A DNA stretch of 64,000 nucleotides. It comes from RGIG7213 sp045545665 (GTDB taxonomy: Bacteria; Bacillota; Clostridia; Oscillospirales; CAG-272). The position numbers and the translations under genes are program-made. Shown here piece after piece: positions 9,432 through 17,192 of the stretch (positions are counted from its first letter, which is position 1; each line of letters begins with the position of its first letter). The stretch covers positions 8,152-72,151 of the forward strand of contig JAZQBL010000049.1 in NCBI GenBank assembly GCA_045545665.1, written 5' to 3'. The notes below the pieces were generated by a model, which saw only the letters and a list, made by a program, of their open reading frames with translations, had not been told where the DNA came from and ran no database searches.

Positions 9432-10751
9432 ATGAAAAGAATAACAGCATTATTAGTAACAGCGGTATTGCTTATTCCGCTTGTAAGCATCGGTGTGTTT
9501 GCATCGGCAAGCATTGACGTGTCGGGCCCTTCAAAGGCATATCCCGGCGATACGGTAACACTTACGGTGAAACTTGACACAGCTGATATAACGGGCGCAA
9601 GAGCGGTTATGTTCGATATGGTATTTGATACCGAACAAATGACGTATAAATCAAGCAGCGGTATTCTTTCCGGTTGGGACGTAACTGAAAAGAAACCTTC
9701 AAGCGGTGTTGTAAGAATGCTTTTTGAATGTGATAACGAAGGCGGTGACGACGTTTCGGGTAAAACTCTTATAAAAGTAAACTTCACACTTTCGAATTCT
9801 TTGACAAAGGGAGAAAATGTAGAAGTAACATTTAAAGAAATAGAAATAGCCTCTTCTGAAGATGATGCGTATCCAACCGATATAACGCACTCTGTGGAGA
9901 TTACGAAGAAGTCGTCGGATGCAACACTTTATTCTTTGTCTGTAAGCGGTGCAACGCTTTCTCCTGCATTTTCATCCGATAAAACGTCGTATACGACGGA
10001 TATCGACTACAGAACGAAACCGCTTACGATAAATTACAAAACGACCGATTCGAAGGCAACAGCAAAAGTATCGGGCAACAGCTCCCTCAAAGTCGGTAAA
10101 AACACGATAACCATAACGGTAACAGCTGAGGACGGCACGACAAAGAAATATACGATAGTTGCCAATATGGCTGAAAATCCCAATCCCGAAAGCTCCGACT
10201 GTACGCTTTCCGACGTTAAGATATCATCGGGAACCATCACACCCGAATTTAAGTCAAACGTATACGAATACACGGTAAACGTTCCTGCCGACGTTGATAA
10301 AATAACGATGGATCCGACACCGAACGACAGCAAGGCGACTGCAGAAAAGAAGATCGTTTCTTTGACGAAAGAAGAAACGGAGGTTACCATAACGTGTACG
10401 GCAGAGGACGGAAGTAAAAAGAATTACGTCTTTACGATAGTAAAGGAGATGTCGGACGAAACGAACGACGGAACCGATACGAATGGCACAGACAGCGAAA
10501 CACCTGTCGACACGGATATTGTAACAGAGGATGTTGTAACTGATGAAATAACGCAAGCAACACCCGACACGGACTACATACCGGAAAACGAGGAAACGGA
10601 TGCTGAAACCGACGCTGACACAAGACCCGTGTATAATGAAAAAACGGGATTCAAGAAGCCCGTACCGCTTTGGAGCGTTCTTCTTTGTTCGATCGTATCT
10701 CTCGTTATCGGTGCTGTAATTTCAGCTCTGATATTCAAAAGAAAATTCTAA
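9432..10751 (+). CDS. Membrane-anchored cohesin protein with two cadherin-like domains
   Basis: This 439-residue surface protein is likely the receptor for dockerin-bearing partners. After a signal peptide (about 1-24) a cohesin-type fold covers about 25-155, with the usual start SIDVSGPSKAYPGDTVTLTV and the middle ARAVMFDMVFDTEQMTY. Two cadherin-like beta-sandwich domains follow (about 163-250 and 256-342), both with the LxxLxxSxGTLxPxFxxxxxxY pattern and a VTAEDG/CTAEDG signature. A Thr/Asp/Glu-rich linker (about 345-405) leads to one transmembrane helix and the tail KRKF. There is no LPXTG, so the anchor is the membrane helix. The ATG at 9432 fits AGAAGGAAAGG 10 nt upstream. The gene begins 2 bp after the dockerin gene, so they are one operon and probably translationally coupled. 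Confidence 0.87.
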   Translation: MKRITALLVTAVLLIPLVSIGVFASASIDVSGPSKAYPGDTVTLTVKLDTADITGARAVMFDMVFDTEQMTYKSSSGILSGWDVTEKKPSSGVVRMLFECDNEGGDDVSGKTLIKVNFTLSNSLTKGENVEVTFKEIEIASSEDDAYPTDITHSVEITKKSSDATLYSLSVSGATLSPAFSSDKTSYTTDIDYRTKPLTINYKTTDSKATAKVSGNSSLKVGKNTITITVTAEDGTTKKYTIVANMAENPNPESSDCTLSDVKISSGTITPEFKSNVYEYTVNVPADVDKITMDPTPNDSKATAEKKIVSLTKEETEVTITCTAEDGSKKNYVFTIVKEMSDETNDGTDTNGTDSETPVDTDIVTEDVVTDEITQATPDTDYIPENEETDAETDADTRPVYNEKTGFKKPVPLWSVLLCSIVSLVIGAVISALIFKRKF

Positions 10752-10757
10752 AAATCA

Positions 10758-10800
10758 CCCTTCGGGCATATTATATAAAAAAGTATAATATCCCGGAGGG
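10758..10800 (+). promoter_or_regulatory. Long hairpin at the cohesin/yabP junction that covers the yabP ribosome site
   Basis: CCCTTCGGG pairs with CCCGGAGGG, and an inner TATTATA pairs with TATAATA. The 3' arm contains the GGAGG that must serve yabP (ATG at 10806). Only TCTTT follows, so it is a weak terminator at best. It could end the cohesin transcript partly, or hide the yabP ribosome site in read-through RNA. Confidence 0.6.
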
Positions 10801-10805
10801 TCTTT

Positions 10806-11063
10806 ATGTCTGAACATAATATTTCAATATTTGCAAGGAAGCATATGGAAATAAGCGGTGCGGTAAGCGTTTTAAGCTTCGATGACGAGCAGGTCGTTTT
10901 GAAAACGACGATGGGGTTGTGCTGTGTAAGAGGGAACGGGCTTACCGTATCAAAGCTTGACTGTGACGGCGGCGAGGTATTCGTAGACGGACAGATATGC
11001 TCTGTGTATTATCCCGAACAGTCTGAAGAAAAGCGAAGCGTTTTTTCTAAAATATTCAAATGA
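10806..11063 (+). CDS. yabP: Sporulation protein YabP
   Basis: YabP is a small mother-cell protein needed for spore envelope formation in Bacillus, in the same family as YqfC. This copy has 85 residues, the normal size. It shows the family pattern at the N-terminus (HMEISGAVSVLSFDDEQVVLKTTMG), followed by a short beta-rich core with GNGLTVSKLDCDGGEVFVDG. Neighbouring yabQ overlaps it by ATGA, the conserved yabP-yabQ-divIC order. In Bacillus this operon is read by sigma-E; I could not find a convincing sigma-E promoter here. Confidence 0.92.
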   Translation: MSEHNISIFARKHMEISGAVSVLSFDDEQVVLKTTMGLCCVRGNGLTVSKLDCDGGEVFVDGQICSVYYPEQSEEKRSVFSKIFK

Positions 11064-11581
11064 CGGGTGGATTTTTATACCAGGAACCGAAAACGCAGCT
11101 GTTCATAATCCTTTATTCTTTTTTGCTCGGCGTGGGTATCGGAGTTGTGTACAGTCTGTTTGATACTATATATATAATGTTCTGCCCATATATAGTGTCA
11201 AAAGAGAGTTTTGACGGCGAAATTCAAGAAGGACTAAAAAATAAAATAAAAATTTCAAAAATATTTCAATTTTCTATTGATTTTTTCTTTTCCGTAGTAT
11301 ATACTGTAATAGTAGTCGTTTTTATTTTTTGCGCAAATAAAGGCAGATTCAGATTTTTTATGCTTGCTTTTGCCGCTGTCGGCTTCGTCTTTTATAAACT
11401 GACTGTCGGACGTATAGTGTCTTTTTGTATGCGTGCCTTGTTTAAATATATCCACCGCATATTGAAGAAAATATTTATACTTCCGCTGTGCGGTCTGTTA
11501 AAAACGGTAAAGACGTGCTTTGACGGATACGTTATCAAGAAAAGATTTTTAAATACTGTTGTTAAGGATAAGGAATTTTGA
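11060..11581 (+). CDS. yabQ: Spore cortex biosynthesis protein YabQ
   Basis: YabQ is a mother-cell membrane protein required for spore cortex formation. It has 173 residues and several hydrophobic segments, with helices near residues 8-32 and 72-90 and a further pair at about 97-125. The N-terminus has the family pattern of LLGVGIGVVYSLFD, and the C-terminal region is basic (LKKIFILPLCGLLKTVKTCF). Its ATG overlaps the yabP stop and its stop overlaps the next start, showing tight translational coupling. Identification rests on gene order and topology as well as weak sequence similarity. Confidence 0.88.
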   Translation: MTGGFLYQEPKTQLFIILYSFLLGVGIGVVYSLFDTIYIMFCPYIVSKESFDGEIQEGLKNKIKISKIFQFSIDFFFSVVYTVIVVVFIFCANKGRFRFFMLAFAAVGFVFYKLTVGRIVSFCMRALFKYIHRILKKIFILPLCGLLKTVKTCFDGYVIKKRFLNTVVKDKEF

Positions 11582-11859
11582 TGAAAACAAGAACGAACGT
11601 GTTTGTAAAAACAGCAATATGTTTTTTCCTCGTGTTTGCTTTTATTATGATAATTCATTTGAGTATGCAGGTAAATGAGCTTAAGCAAAAACAACAGCAG
11701 CTTCAGTCGAGCGTATATGAAAAAAGGATCGCTGTCGAACAGCTTAAGGATATGTGTCAGCGAGAGATCGACGAGGAGTATATACAAAAGATCGCAAGAG
11801 AAGAGCTTGGTTACCGTATGCCCGGTGAAGTGGTATATTATAACGACTTGACGAAATAA
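11581..11859 (+). CDS. divIC: Septum formation initiator, DivIC/FtsB family
   Basis: This is a bitopic cell division protein expected to join FtsL/FtsQ-like proteins at the septum. It has 92 residues: a short cytoplasmic N-terminus, a transmembrane helix at about 10-30, and a coiled coil at about 35-65 (ELKQKQQQLQSSVYEKR). The C-terminal motif YIQKIAREELGYRMPGEVVYY is typical of the family. The ATG shares one base with the yabQ stop codon (TGATG). In sporulating clostridia it regularly follows yabQ. Confidence 0.9.
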   Translation: MKTRTNVFVKTAICFFLVFAFIMIIHLSMQVNELKQKQQQLQSSVYEKRIAVEQLKDMCQREIDEEYIQKIAREELGYRMPGEVVYYNDLTK

Positions 11860-11865
11860 CGAATG

Positions 11866-11891
11866 GGGACGGTTACCGTCCCTTTGTTTTT
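11866..11891 (+). terminator. Rho-independent terminator
   Basis: GGGACGG-TTA-CCGTCCC is followed by TTTGTTTTT. It ends the yabP-yabQ-divIC transcript just before the amidohydrolase gene. Confidence 0.88.
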
Positions 11892-11900
11892 GGAGATAAT

Positions 11901-13061
11901 ATGATTATTAAAAATGCAAAAATTTTTACTATGGACGACCGCCGCGTTATCGAAAACGGTACAGTCGTTATTGAAAACGGCAAAATAACTTACGTCGGTG
12001 AAGATGTTTTTGAAGGTGATGACGTAATTGATGCCGAAGGATGCATACTTATGCCGGGACTTATTGACGCACATACACACCTCGGTATGATAGAGGATTC
12101 GCTGACGTTTGAAGGTGACGACCTGAACGAAGAAACGTCCCCCGTTACGCCTCAGCTTTCATCCCTTGACGGAATAAATCCTTTCGATGCGTGCTTTGCC
12201 GATGCATACCGTGCAGGTGTGACATCAGTGTGTACAGGCCCGGGAAGTGCAAACCCCGTCAGCGGAATGTCCGTGCTTATAAAAACTTACGGAAAAACGG
12301 TTGATTCTATGGCGGTGCTGTCACCTGCAACGATGAAATTCGCACTCGGTGAAAACCCGAAATCGGTGTATCACGGAAAAAGCGAAGCGCCCCAAACACG
12401 CGCCGCAACTGCCGCACTTATACGTGAAGCGCTTACAAAAGCAAAAAAATACGCAGAGGGTGTCGATAGCTATAACGACGACCCCGAAAATTGTGACGAG
12501 CCTGAGTATGACGATAAAAACGAAGCGCTTGCCTGCGTTGTTAAGGGCAGTTTGCCTGCACATTTTCACGCACACAGAGCTGACGATATCTTTACCGCTG
12601 TCAGAATTGCAAAGAAATTTTCACTTAAATATACGTTAGTACACTGTACTGAAGGATATCTTGTCGCAGACGAGCTTGCAAAAGAGGGAATAAGTGCGAT
12701 CCTCGGACCTAATATGACCGACAGAAGCAAGCCGGAGCTTAAAAATCTTTCATTTGAAAATCCCAAAATACTCAACGAACACGGAATACTGTTTTCGATA
12801 TGTACAGACCACCCCGAAACACCTATACAGTATCTTCCTTTGTGTGCAGCACTTGCACATAAACACGGCTTGCCGTATATGGAATCGCTTGAAGCTATAA
12901 GCTGTAACAGTGCAAAAATACTCGGAGTTGATGACAGACTCGGCAAGATAAAAGAGGGATACGATGCGGATATTGTACTGTTTGACGGCGATCCGCTTGA
13001 TCTGTATACAAACGTAAAATTAACGATAATCGACGGAAATATCGTATATAAACGGGCATAA
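11901..13061 (+). CDS. Metal-dependent amidohydrolase, imidazolonepropionase-like
   Basis: This 386-residue cytoplasmic amidohydrolase probably cleaves a C-N bond in a cyclic amide or small peptide-like substrate. The beta-sandwich N-terminus (IIKNAKIFTMDDRRVIENGTVVIENGKI) leads to GLIDAHTHLG with the metal-binding HxH near residues 56-58. Later metal ligands appear as FHAHRADD (about 218) and LVHCTEGY (about 246), and the active-site Asp as CTDHPETP (about 298). The end, LGVDDRLGKIKEGYDADIVLFDGDPL, is the usual closing sandwich. The start has GGAG 6-7 nt upstream. No histidine-degradation genes lie nearby, so the substrate is not known; many clostridia carry such stand-alone members. Confidence 0.88.
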   Translation: MIIKNAKIFTMDDRRVIENGTVVIENGKITYVGEDVFEGDDVIDAEGCILMPGLIDAHTHLGMIEDSLTFEGDDLNEETSPVTPQLSSLDGINPFDACFADAYRAGVTSVCTGPGSANPVSGMSVLIKTYGKTVDSMAVLSPATMKFALGENPKSVYHGKSEAPQTRAATAALIREALTKAKKYAEGVDSYNDDPENCDEPEYDDKNEALACVVKGSLPAHFHAHRADDIFTAVRIAKKFSLKYTLVHCTEGYLVADELAKEGISAILGPNMTDRSKPELKNLSFENPKILNEHGILFSICTDHPETPIQYLPLCAALAHKHGLPYMESLEAISCNSAKILGVDDRLGKIKEGYDADIVLFDGDPLDLYTNVKLTIIDGNIVYKRA

Positions 13062-13071
13062 TACACGAAAA

Positions 13072-13146
13072 AGCACCGACGTTAATAAAAAAAATGATTA
13101 TTGTTTACGCATTATTAAACACAAAATTTGTGCGGTGCTATATAAT
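13072..13146 (+). promoter_or_regulatory. Inverted repeat with TATAAT upstream of the response regulator
   Basis: AGCACCG (13072-13078) and CGGTGCT (13133-13139) face each other, with the inner palindrome CACAAAATTTGTG (13120-13132) next to the right arm. TATAAT at 13141-13146 follows directly. No good -35 box is seen at the right distance, which would suit an activator-dependent or autoregulated promoter. This is inference. Confidence 0.4.
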
Positions 13147-13207
13147 GAATTTAGATAAAAATTTAACGAAATTAACAAGTTTATATAAATAACAGGAGGA
13201 TCTTGAA

Positions 13208-13900
13208 ATGATCGGAACAAAGATACTTATCGTTGACGACGACGTCAATATTTGCGAAGCTCTTCGCGTTTATTTTGAAAACGAGGGCTACGAAGTAAAA
13301 ACAGCTAACGATGGCGTTGAAGGTGTAAATTATTTTAAACTTTACGAGCCCGATTTGGTACTTCTCGACATCATGCTTCCCAAAAAAGACGGCTGGGCAG
13401 TTTGCAGAGAAATACGTGAGGTTTCTTCAAAACCCATTATAATGGTAACCGCTAAGGGTGAAGTGTTCGACAAGGTGCTCGGTCTTGAAATGGGCGCTGA
13501 CGATTTTGTCGTTAAACCCTTCGATATGAAAGAGCTTGCTGTAAGAATAAAGGCAGTTCTCAGACGTTGCAACTCGCACGAAAATCAGAACGACGAAGAA
13601 ATAATCAAATTTGAAAATATCGAAATAAGCTTGCAGAAGTACGAGCTTAAATTAAGAGGAAAGAGCGTTGACATTCCGCCTAAGGAACTTGAGCTTCTCT
13701 ACTTCCTCGCATCCAACTACAACAGAGTATTTACAAGAGATCAGCTCCTTGATAAGGTATGGGGCTTCGATTATCTCGGTGACTCAAGAACAGTTGACGT
13801 TCACGTTAAGCGTCTGCGCGAAAAACTTGAGGGCGTTTCCGATAAATGGGTACTTAAAACTGTTTGGGGCGTAGGATATAAATTCGAGCTTCTCCAGTAA
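13208..13900 (+). CDS. OmpR/PhoB-family response regulator
   Basis: This is a DNA-binding response regulator of 230 residues. The receiver domain (1-120) has the acidic pocket DDD at 10-12, the phosphoacceptor Asp54 in LVLLDIMLP, a TAKG switch Thr, and the conserved Lys in VVKPFD near 104. The winged-helix output domain (about 132-228) contains PPKELELLYFLASNYNRVFTR and SRTVDVHVKRLREKL. A perfect AGGAGG lies upstream. Its partner kinase follows, but a terminator stands between the two genes, so regulator output probably exceeds kinase output. The target genes are not known. Confidence 0.96.
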   Translation: MIGTKILIVDDDVNICEALRVYFENEGYEVKTANDGVEGVNYFKLYEPDLVLLDIMLPKKDGWAVCREIREVSSKPIIMVTAKGEVFDKVLGLEMGADDFVVKPFDMKELAVRIKAVLRRCNSHENQNDEEIIKFENIEISLQKYELKLRGKSVDIPPKELELLYFLASNYNRVFTRDQLLDKVWGFDYLGDSRTVDVHVKRLREKLEGVSDKWVLKTVWGVGYKFELLQ

Positions 13901-13912
13901 AATCGAAATATT

Positions 13913-13951
13913 GGGGCAGCCCTTGTTGAATTTGCAAAGGGCTGTCCTTTT
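13913..13951 (+). terminator. Intercistronic terminator between regulator and kinase genes
   Basis: GGCAGCCCTT pairs with AAGGGCTGTC across an 11-nt loop and is followed by TTTT. It lies between two genes of one pair, so it probably acts as a partial attenuator. Confidence 0.75.
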
Positions 13952-13973
13952 CTATATTTGAAGGGATAATTTA

Positions 13974-15482
13974 ATGTTTAAAAGCGTTTTTACGAAGTAT
14001 GTTGCGGCATTTATGCTTATAATTTTTGTAAGCTTTTTCATTTTGTCGGTCATACTCGTTTCAAATACAGCAAACAATTCCATCGGTATGAAGAGGGAAT
14101 CGGTGCTTAATGCCGCCGAGGCGGTAAGTGAATTTATTTCGGGCAGGTATAACGATTCATCAACTGTCGACTTCGGCAGATTCGTTTATTACGAAAATGT
14201 TGAAAACGATATATCCGTTCTTTTGGATACCGTTTCCGATGCTATCGGAGAGGATATGTTCGTTTTTATTACAGATGAAAACGGTGTCGTTTTGCTTGAT
14301 GCAAACGCCCCAACTCTTACAGAGGGTACGATCCCGAAGGATGTTATGATAAAGCTTGATGCCGACGGCGTATACAGCAAGTATACGACGATGGGAAATT
14401 TCTTTGGGACAAAACACCTTGTTTGCGGTAAATCCGTTGAAAACTCCGACGGGGAAGTTGTCGGAACGGTTTTTGTGTGCAGTGAAAATGCAAGATATCA
14501 AAATCTCGTTTCAAAAACGATAAAAGCTATCGTCGTATCCGTTTTGTGGGTAATGCTTGCCGCACTTGTCGTCGTTTACTTTATTTCCGAAAGAATAATT
14601 TTCCCGCTTAAAACAATGAGCGCGGCGGCGAAGGATTTTTCACAGGGAAAATTCGACGTGCGCGTTCCGATAACGGGTCACGACGAGGTGGCAGAGCTTG
14701 CGTCGGCGTTTAACAATATGGCAACGACGCTTGAGAAAAACGAGGATATGCGTAAGACGTTTTTGGCAAACGTTTCGCACGATCTCCGTACACCGATGAC
14801 GGCGATATCGGGATTTGTTGAAGGAATGCTCTCCGGCGCCATTCCTCCGGAAAAACAGGAACACTACCTGCAGATAATATCGACCGAGGTCAAACGTCTG
14901 TCAAGACTCGTTTCTTCCTTGCTTGATATATCGCGTTTACAGGCAGGCGACAGAAAGATCGTGAAAGAAAAATTCGATATCTGCGAAATGGCAAGGCAGA
15001 TAATAATATCGCTTGAGCAAAAGCTCGACAGCAAAAAGCTCGACGTTATGTTTGAATGTGACAGAGATAAGATGTTTGTCTTTGCAGACCGTGATACGAT
15101 ACACCAAGTCCTTTATAATATCTGCGATAACGCACAGAAGTTTTCGTATGAAAAAGGGAAATATATCGTCAGCATAGTCGAAAAAGATAAAAAAGTTTTC
15201 GTAAGTGTAAAAAACGAAGGACAGGGAATAGTAAAGGAAGAGCTTCCGTTTGTCTTTGACAGATTTTACAAGAGCGATAAGAGCAGAGGACTTGACAAAA
15301 CAGGTGTCGGACTCGGACTTTATATAGTGAAAACCATAATTGATTCTCACGGCGAAGAAATATGGGTAAACAGTGTATACGGCGAATATTGTGAATTCGT
15401 GTTTACACTTTCCTCATTCCAGGATAATCAAAACGGTACGACTCAGGATAAAAAACAGACGAAAAAATCGCTCCGCCGTTAA
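13974..15482 (+). CDS. Sensor histidine kinase with HAMP domain
   Basis: This membrane kinase of 502 residues senses an extracytoplasmic signal and phosphorylates the preceding regulator. Transmembrane helices lie at about 10-30 and 183-205, with an extracellular sensor region of about 150 residues between them. A HAMP domain follows (about 207-260). The phosphoacceptor His is in ANVSHDLRTPMTAI near residue 268. The ATPase domain has NICDNAQKFS (N box), GQGIVKEELPFVFDRFYK (G1/F box) and GVGLGLYIVKTI (G2). The C-terminal tail is Gln/Lys-rich. A weak AAGGGA ribosome site precedes the ATG. The signal is unknown. Confidence 0.95.
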   Translation: MFKSVFTKYVAAFMLIIFVSFFILSVILVSNTANNSIGMKRESVLNAAEAVSEFISGRYNDSSTVDFGRFVYYENVENDISVLLDTVSDAIGEDMFVFITDENGVVLLDANAPTLTEGTIPKDVMIKLDADGVYSKYTTMGNFFGTKHLVCGKSVENSDGEVVGTVFVCSENARYQNLVSKTIKAIVVSVLWVMLAALVVVYFISERIIFPLKTMSAAAKDFSQGKFDVRVPITGHDEVAELASAFNNMATTLEKNEDMRKTFLANVSHDLRTPMTAISGFVEGMLSGAIPPEKQEHYLQIISTEVKRLSRLVSSLLDISRLQAGDRKIVKEKFDICEMARQIIISLEQKLDSKKLDVMFECDRDKMFVFADRDTIHQVLYNICDNAQKFSYEKGKYIVSIVEKDKKVFVSVKNEGQGIVKEELPFVFDRFYKSDKSRGLDKTGVGLGLYIVKTIIDSHGEEIWVNSVYGEYCEFVFTLSSFQDNQNGTTQDKKQTKKSLRR

Positions 15483-15534
15483 AGTTTACAAACGAGCGAT
15501 AAAAATTAAAATAACTGCACAGAGAATACACGAT

Positions 15535-15564
15535 TTATTAAAACATAAAAGTTATACTTATAAT
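15535..15564 (+). promoter_or_regulatory. Candidate promoter of the HtrA-like gene
   Basis: A perfect TATAAT at 15559-15564 has only a weak -35 (TTATTA) 18 bp upstream. The start codon is 36 bp downstream. Confidence 0.4.
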
Positions 15565-15600
15565 AGGTGTTAACCAATATGATAAAGGGGTAGTTCAGGC

Positions 15601-16731
15601 TTGAGGACCGAAAACAGTCAAAATCTGAAAGAAGAAAGCAAGGCATCGGTGTCGGTTTCTTCATATGGCGGATATCAGTACAAAAAAGAATATGAAGAAC
15701 TTATTCAGTCCAAAACAGCTGAAGAAAGTGTGCCGGTAAAAATAACGGTCGTCGTTGGGTTAGCCGTTTTGTTTACGGTGAGTGTCGTTGCAATAGCGGT
15801 TTTGCTGATCGTAAATACATTGCTCACTGCTCCGAAAATAAGTGTCGGTGCAACAGAGACGGAAAACAGTGCCGTATCTTTTGACAACACGGTACATCCC
15901 GGAACGTTAGCGGATCAAATAGGCGAGGTCGGCAGACGTTCAAAGGCAAAAATAAAAGCTTCCGGTTCGGAGCTTACCGGCTTTTTCATAACCTCAGACG
16001 GTTATATTGCCACAGTTAGCTCGCCGCTTCTTGAATCGGGTGATATCACAGTAAATGCGATAGATAAAAATATCAAAGCTAAGCTTGTGGGGATGGACGA
16101 AACAAGCGGTGTTGCAGTGCTTAAAGTGGATATGCAGTCGCTTTCCGCCATTGATTTCGGGTACGATGCCGGTATACGGGACGGTGACAGCGTTTACGTT
16201 GTAAGTGAACGTGGGGTCGCCTCGGGCAACATCTCATCAAACGGCGAGAAAGGTTTCAATGTCCGCGGTGTGGCTTTTGATGATTCTATGCTCGGTGCCG
16301 CCGTGCTCAATTTAAACGGTATGGTCGTCGGTATCGTTACAAACGGCGATGCAAAGGAAATAAACGCACTTTCCTCGTCTGCTGTTATGCCTGCGATAAG
16401 GCAGTTTGTCAAGGATGAATTCCGCGTGGATTTTTCCTCCGACTGTCAATATACGGATCATCTCGGACTTACCGTTATTCCCGTGTCGGATGATGAATGT
16501 CAGCGCTTCGGTCTTCCTGACGGTATAATGATAGTTAAGGTCTCACCGTCGTCGAAGGGTGAAAGGATCGGTCTTTTGCCGACTGATATAATAATCGGTA
16601 TCGACAGTGTCACTGTAAGCGACGTTGCTTCCTTTGAAAGTGTGCTTTCCGAACAGAGCGGAAGATCGGTAACGCTTCTCGTTTATCGAAACGAAAAGTA
16701 CGTAAATATAAATCTCGACGTGGACGGTTAA
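15601..16731 (+). CDS. HtrA-like membrane pseudoprotease with PDZ domain
   Basis: This 376-residue protein has the layout of a DegP/HtrA-type protein: a cytoplasmic N-terminus, one transmembrane helix (about 47-76), a trypsin-like domain (about 105-270) and a C-terminal PDZ domain (about 285-375, with DGIMIVKVSPSSKGERIGLLP and the closing VTLLVYRNEKYV). All three catalytic positions are changed when aligned by eye. The His of TNNHVV is Ser141 (ATVSSPLL). The Asp of TDLAVLK is Gly170 (TSGVAVLKV). The Ser of GNSGGPL is Leu231 (DSMLGAAVL). It therefore cannot cleave peptides by the usual mechanism and may be a scaffold or sensor. A TTG start is used, with AAAGGGG 10 nt upstream. It follows the two-component genes and may be linked to envelope stress. 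Confidence 0.85.
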   Translation: MRTENSQNLKEESKASVSVSSYGGYQYKKEYEELIQSKTAEESVPVKITVVVGLAVLFTVSVVAIAVLLIVNTLLTAPKISVGATETENSAVSFDNTVHPGTLADQIGEVGRRSKAKIKASGSELTGFFITSDGYIATVSSPLLESGDITVNAIDKNIKAKLVGMDETSGVAVLKVDMQSLSAIDFGYDAGIRDGDSVYVVSERGVASGNISSNGEKGFNVRGVAFDDSMLGAAVLNLNGMVVGIVTNGDAKEINALSSSAVMPAIRQFVKDEFRVDFSSDCQYTDHLGLTVIPVSDDECQRFGLPDGIMIVKVSPSSKGERIGLLPTDIIIGIDSVTVSDVASFESVLSEQSGRSVTLLVYRNEKYVNINLDVDG

Positions 16732-16789
16732 AAAAGTCTATCCGCTTTGGTTTAAAAACTGTCACATTTAATTTCATAAAATATTTGCA

Positions 16790-16807
16790 CCGCCGCTGTT
16801 GCGGCGG
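16790..16807 (+). promoter_or_regulatory. GC-rich hairpin before the NusG-II gene
   Basis: CCGCCGC-TGTT-GCGGCGG is a perfect 7-bp stem with a 4-nt loop and no T run. It ends 3 nt before the GGAG that serves the ATG at 16821, so it may affect translation or protect the 5' end of a processed RNA. Confidence 0.45.
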
Positions 16808-16820
16808 AATGGAGATCAAT

Positions 16821-17192
16821 ATGGGCGAAAGTATCGTGTCAAAAAAATTGAAATTTGGCGATGCTTTCGCCGCTTTGTTTGTTATAGCGCTTGCGTTTGC
16901 GATCTTTGCTTTTTTGCCGAAAAGCAACTCGGGAAATACAGTATACATAACAACTCAAAACCATAAATATGCGTATTCTGTATTCGATGACAGAGAAGTA
17001 AAGCTTTCCGAAAACGGAATAGATCTCACTGTCATAATATCAAACGGCGAGGTCTTTGTTGAAAGCTCCACCTGCCCGGACGGAATATGTACATCTTCCG
17101 GTAAGCTCAGAAAAAACGGCTGTATCGTTTGTGTGCCTGCAAAGGTGATCATCGAATTGGATTCAGAGGAGGTGGACGCCGTTGCAGGATAA
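16821..17192 (+). CDS. NusG domain II-containing membrane-anchored protein
   Basis: This 123-residue protein has one N-terminal transmembrane helix (about 15-35) and a NusG_II-type beta domain outside the membrane. The family core is seen as VEVESSTCPDGIC-like VFVESSTCPDGICTSSGK, then a NGCIVCVPAKVIIEL end, with paired cysteines. It is unrelated in function to transcription factor NusG. The ATG at 16821 is chosen for GGAG 6 nt upstream. It overlaps the Gx transporter gene by 11 bp. In clostridia this family, a Gx transporter and ApbE commonly occur together, which suggests a role in a flavin-related or redox envelope process; the exact role is not known. Confidence 0.88.
   Translation: MGESIVSKKLKFGDAFAALFVIALAFAIFAFLPKSNSGNTVYITTQNHKYAYSVFDDREVKLSENGIDLTVIISNGEVFVESSTCPDGICTSSGKLRKNGCIVCVPAKVIIELDSEEVDAVAG

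Noticed and set aside
10769..10800. Sigma-E promoter for yabP (GCATATT with a -10 near AGTATAAT)
   Set aside because: The spacing is about 9 bp instead of 13-14 and the -10 match is poor.
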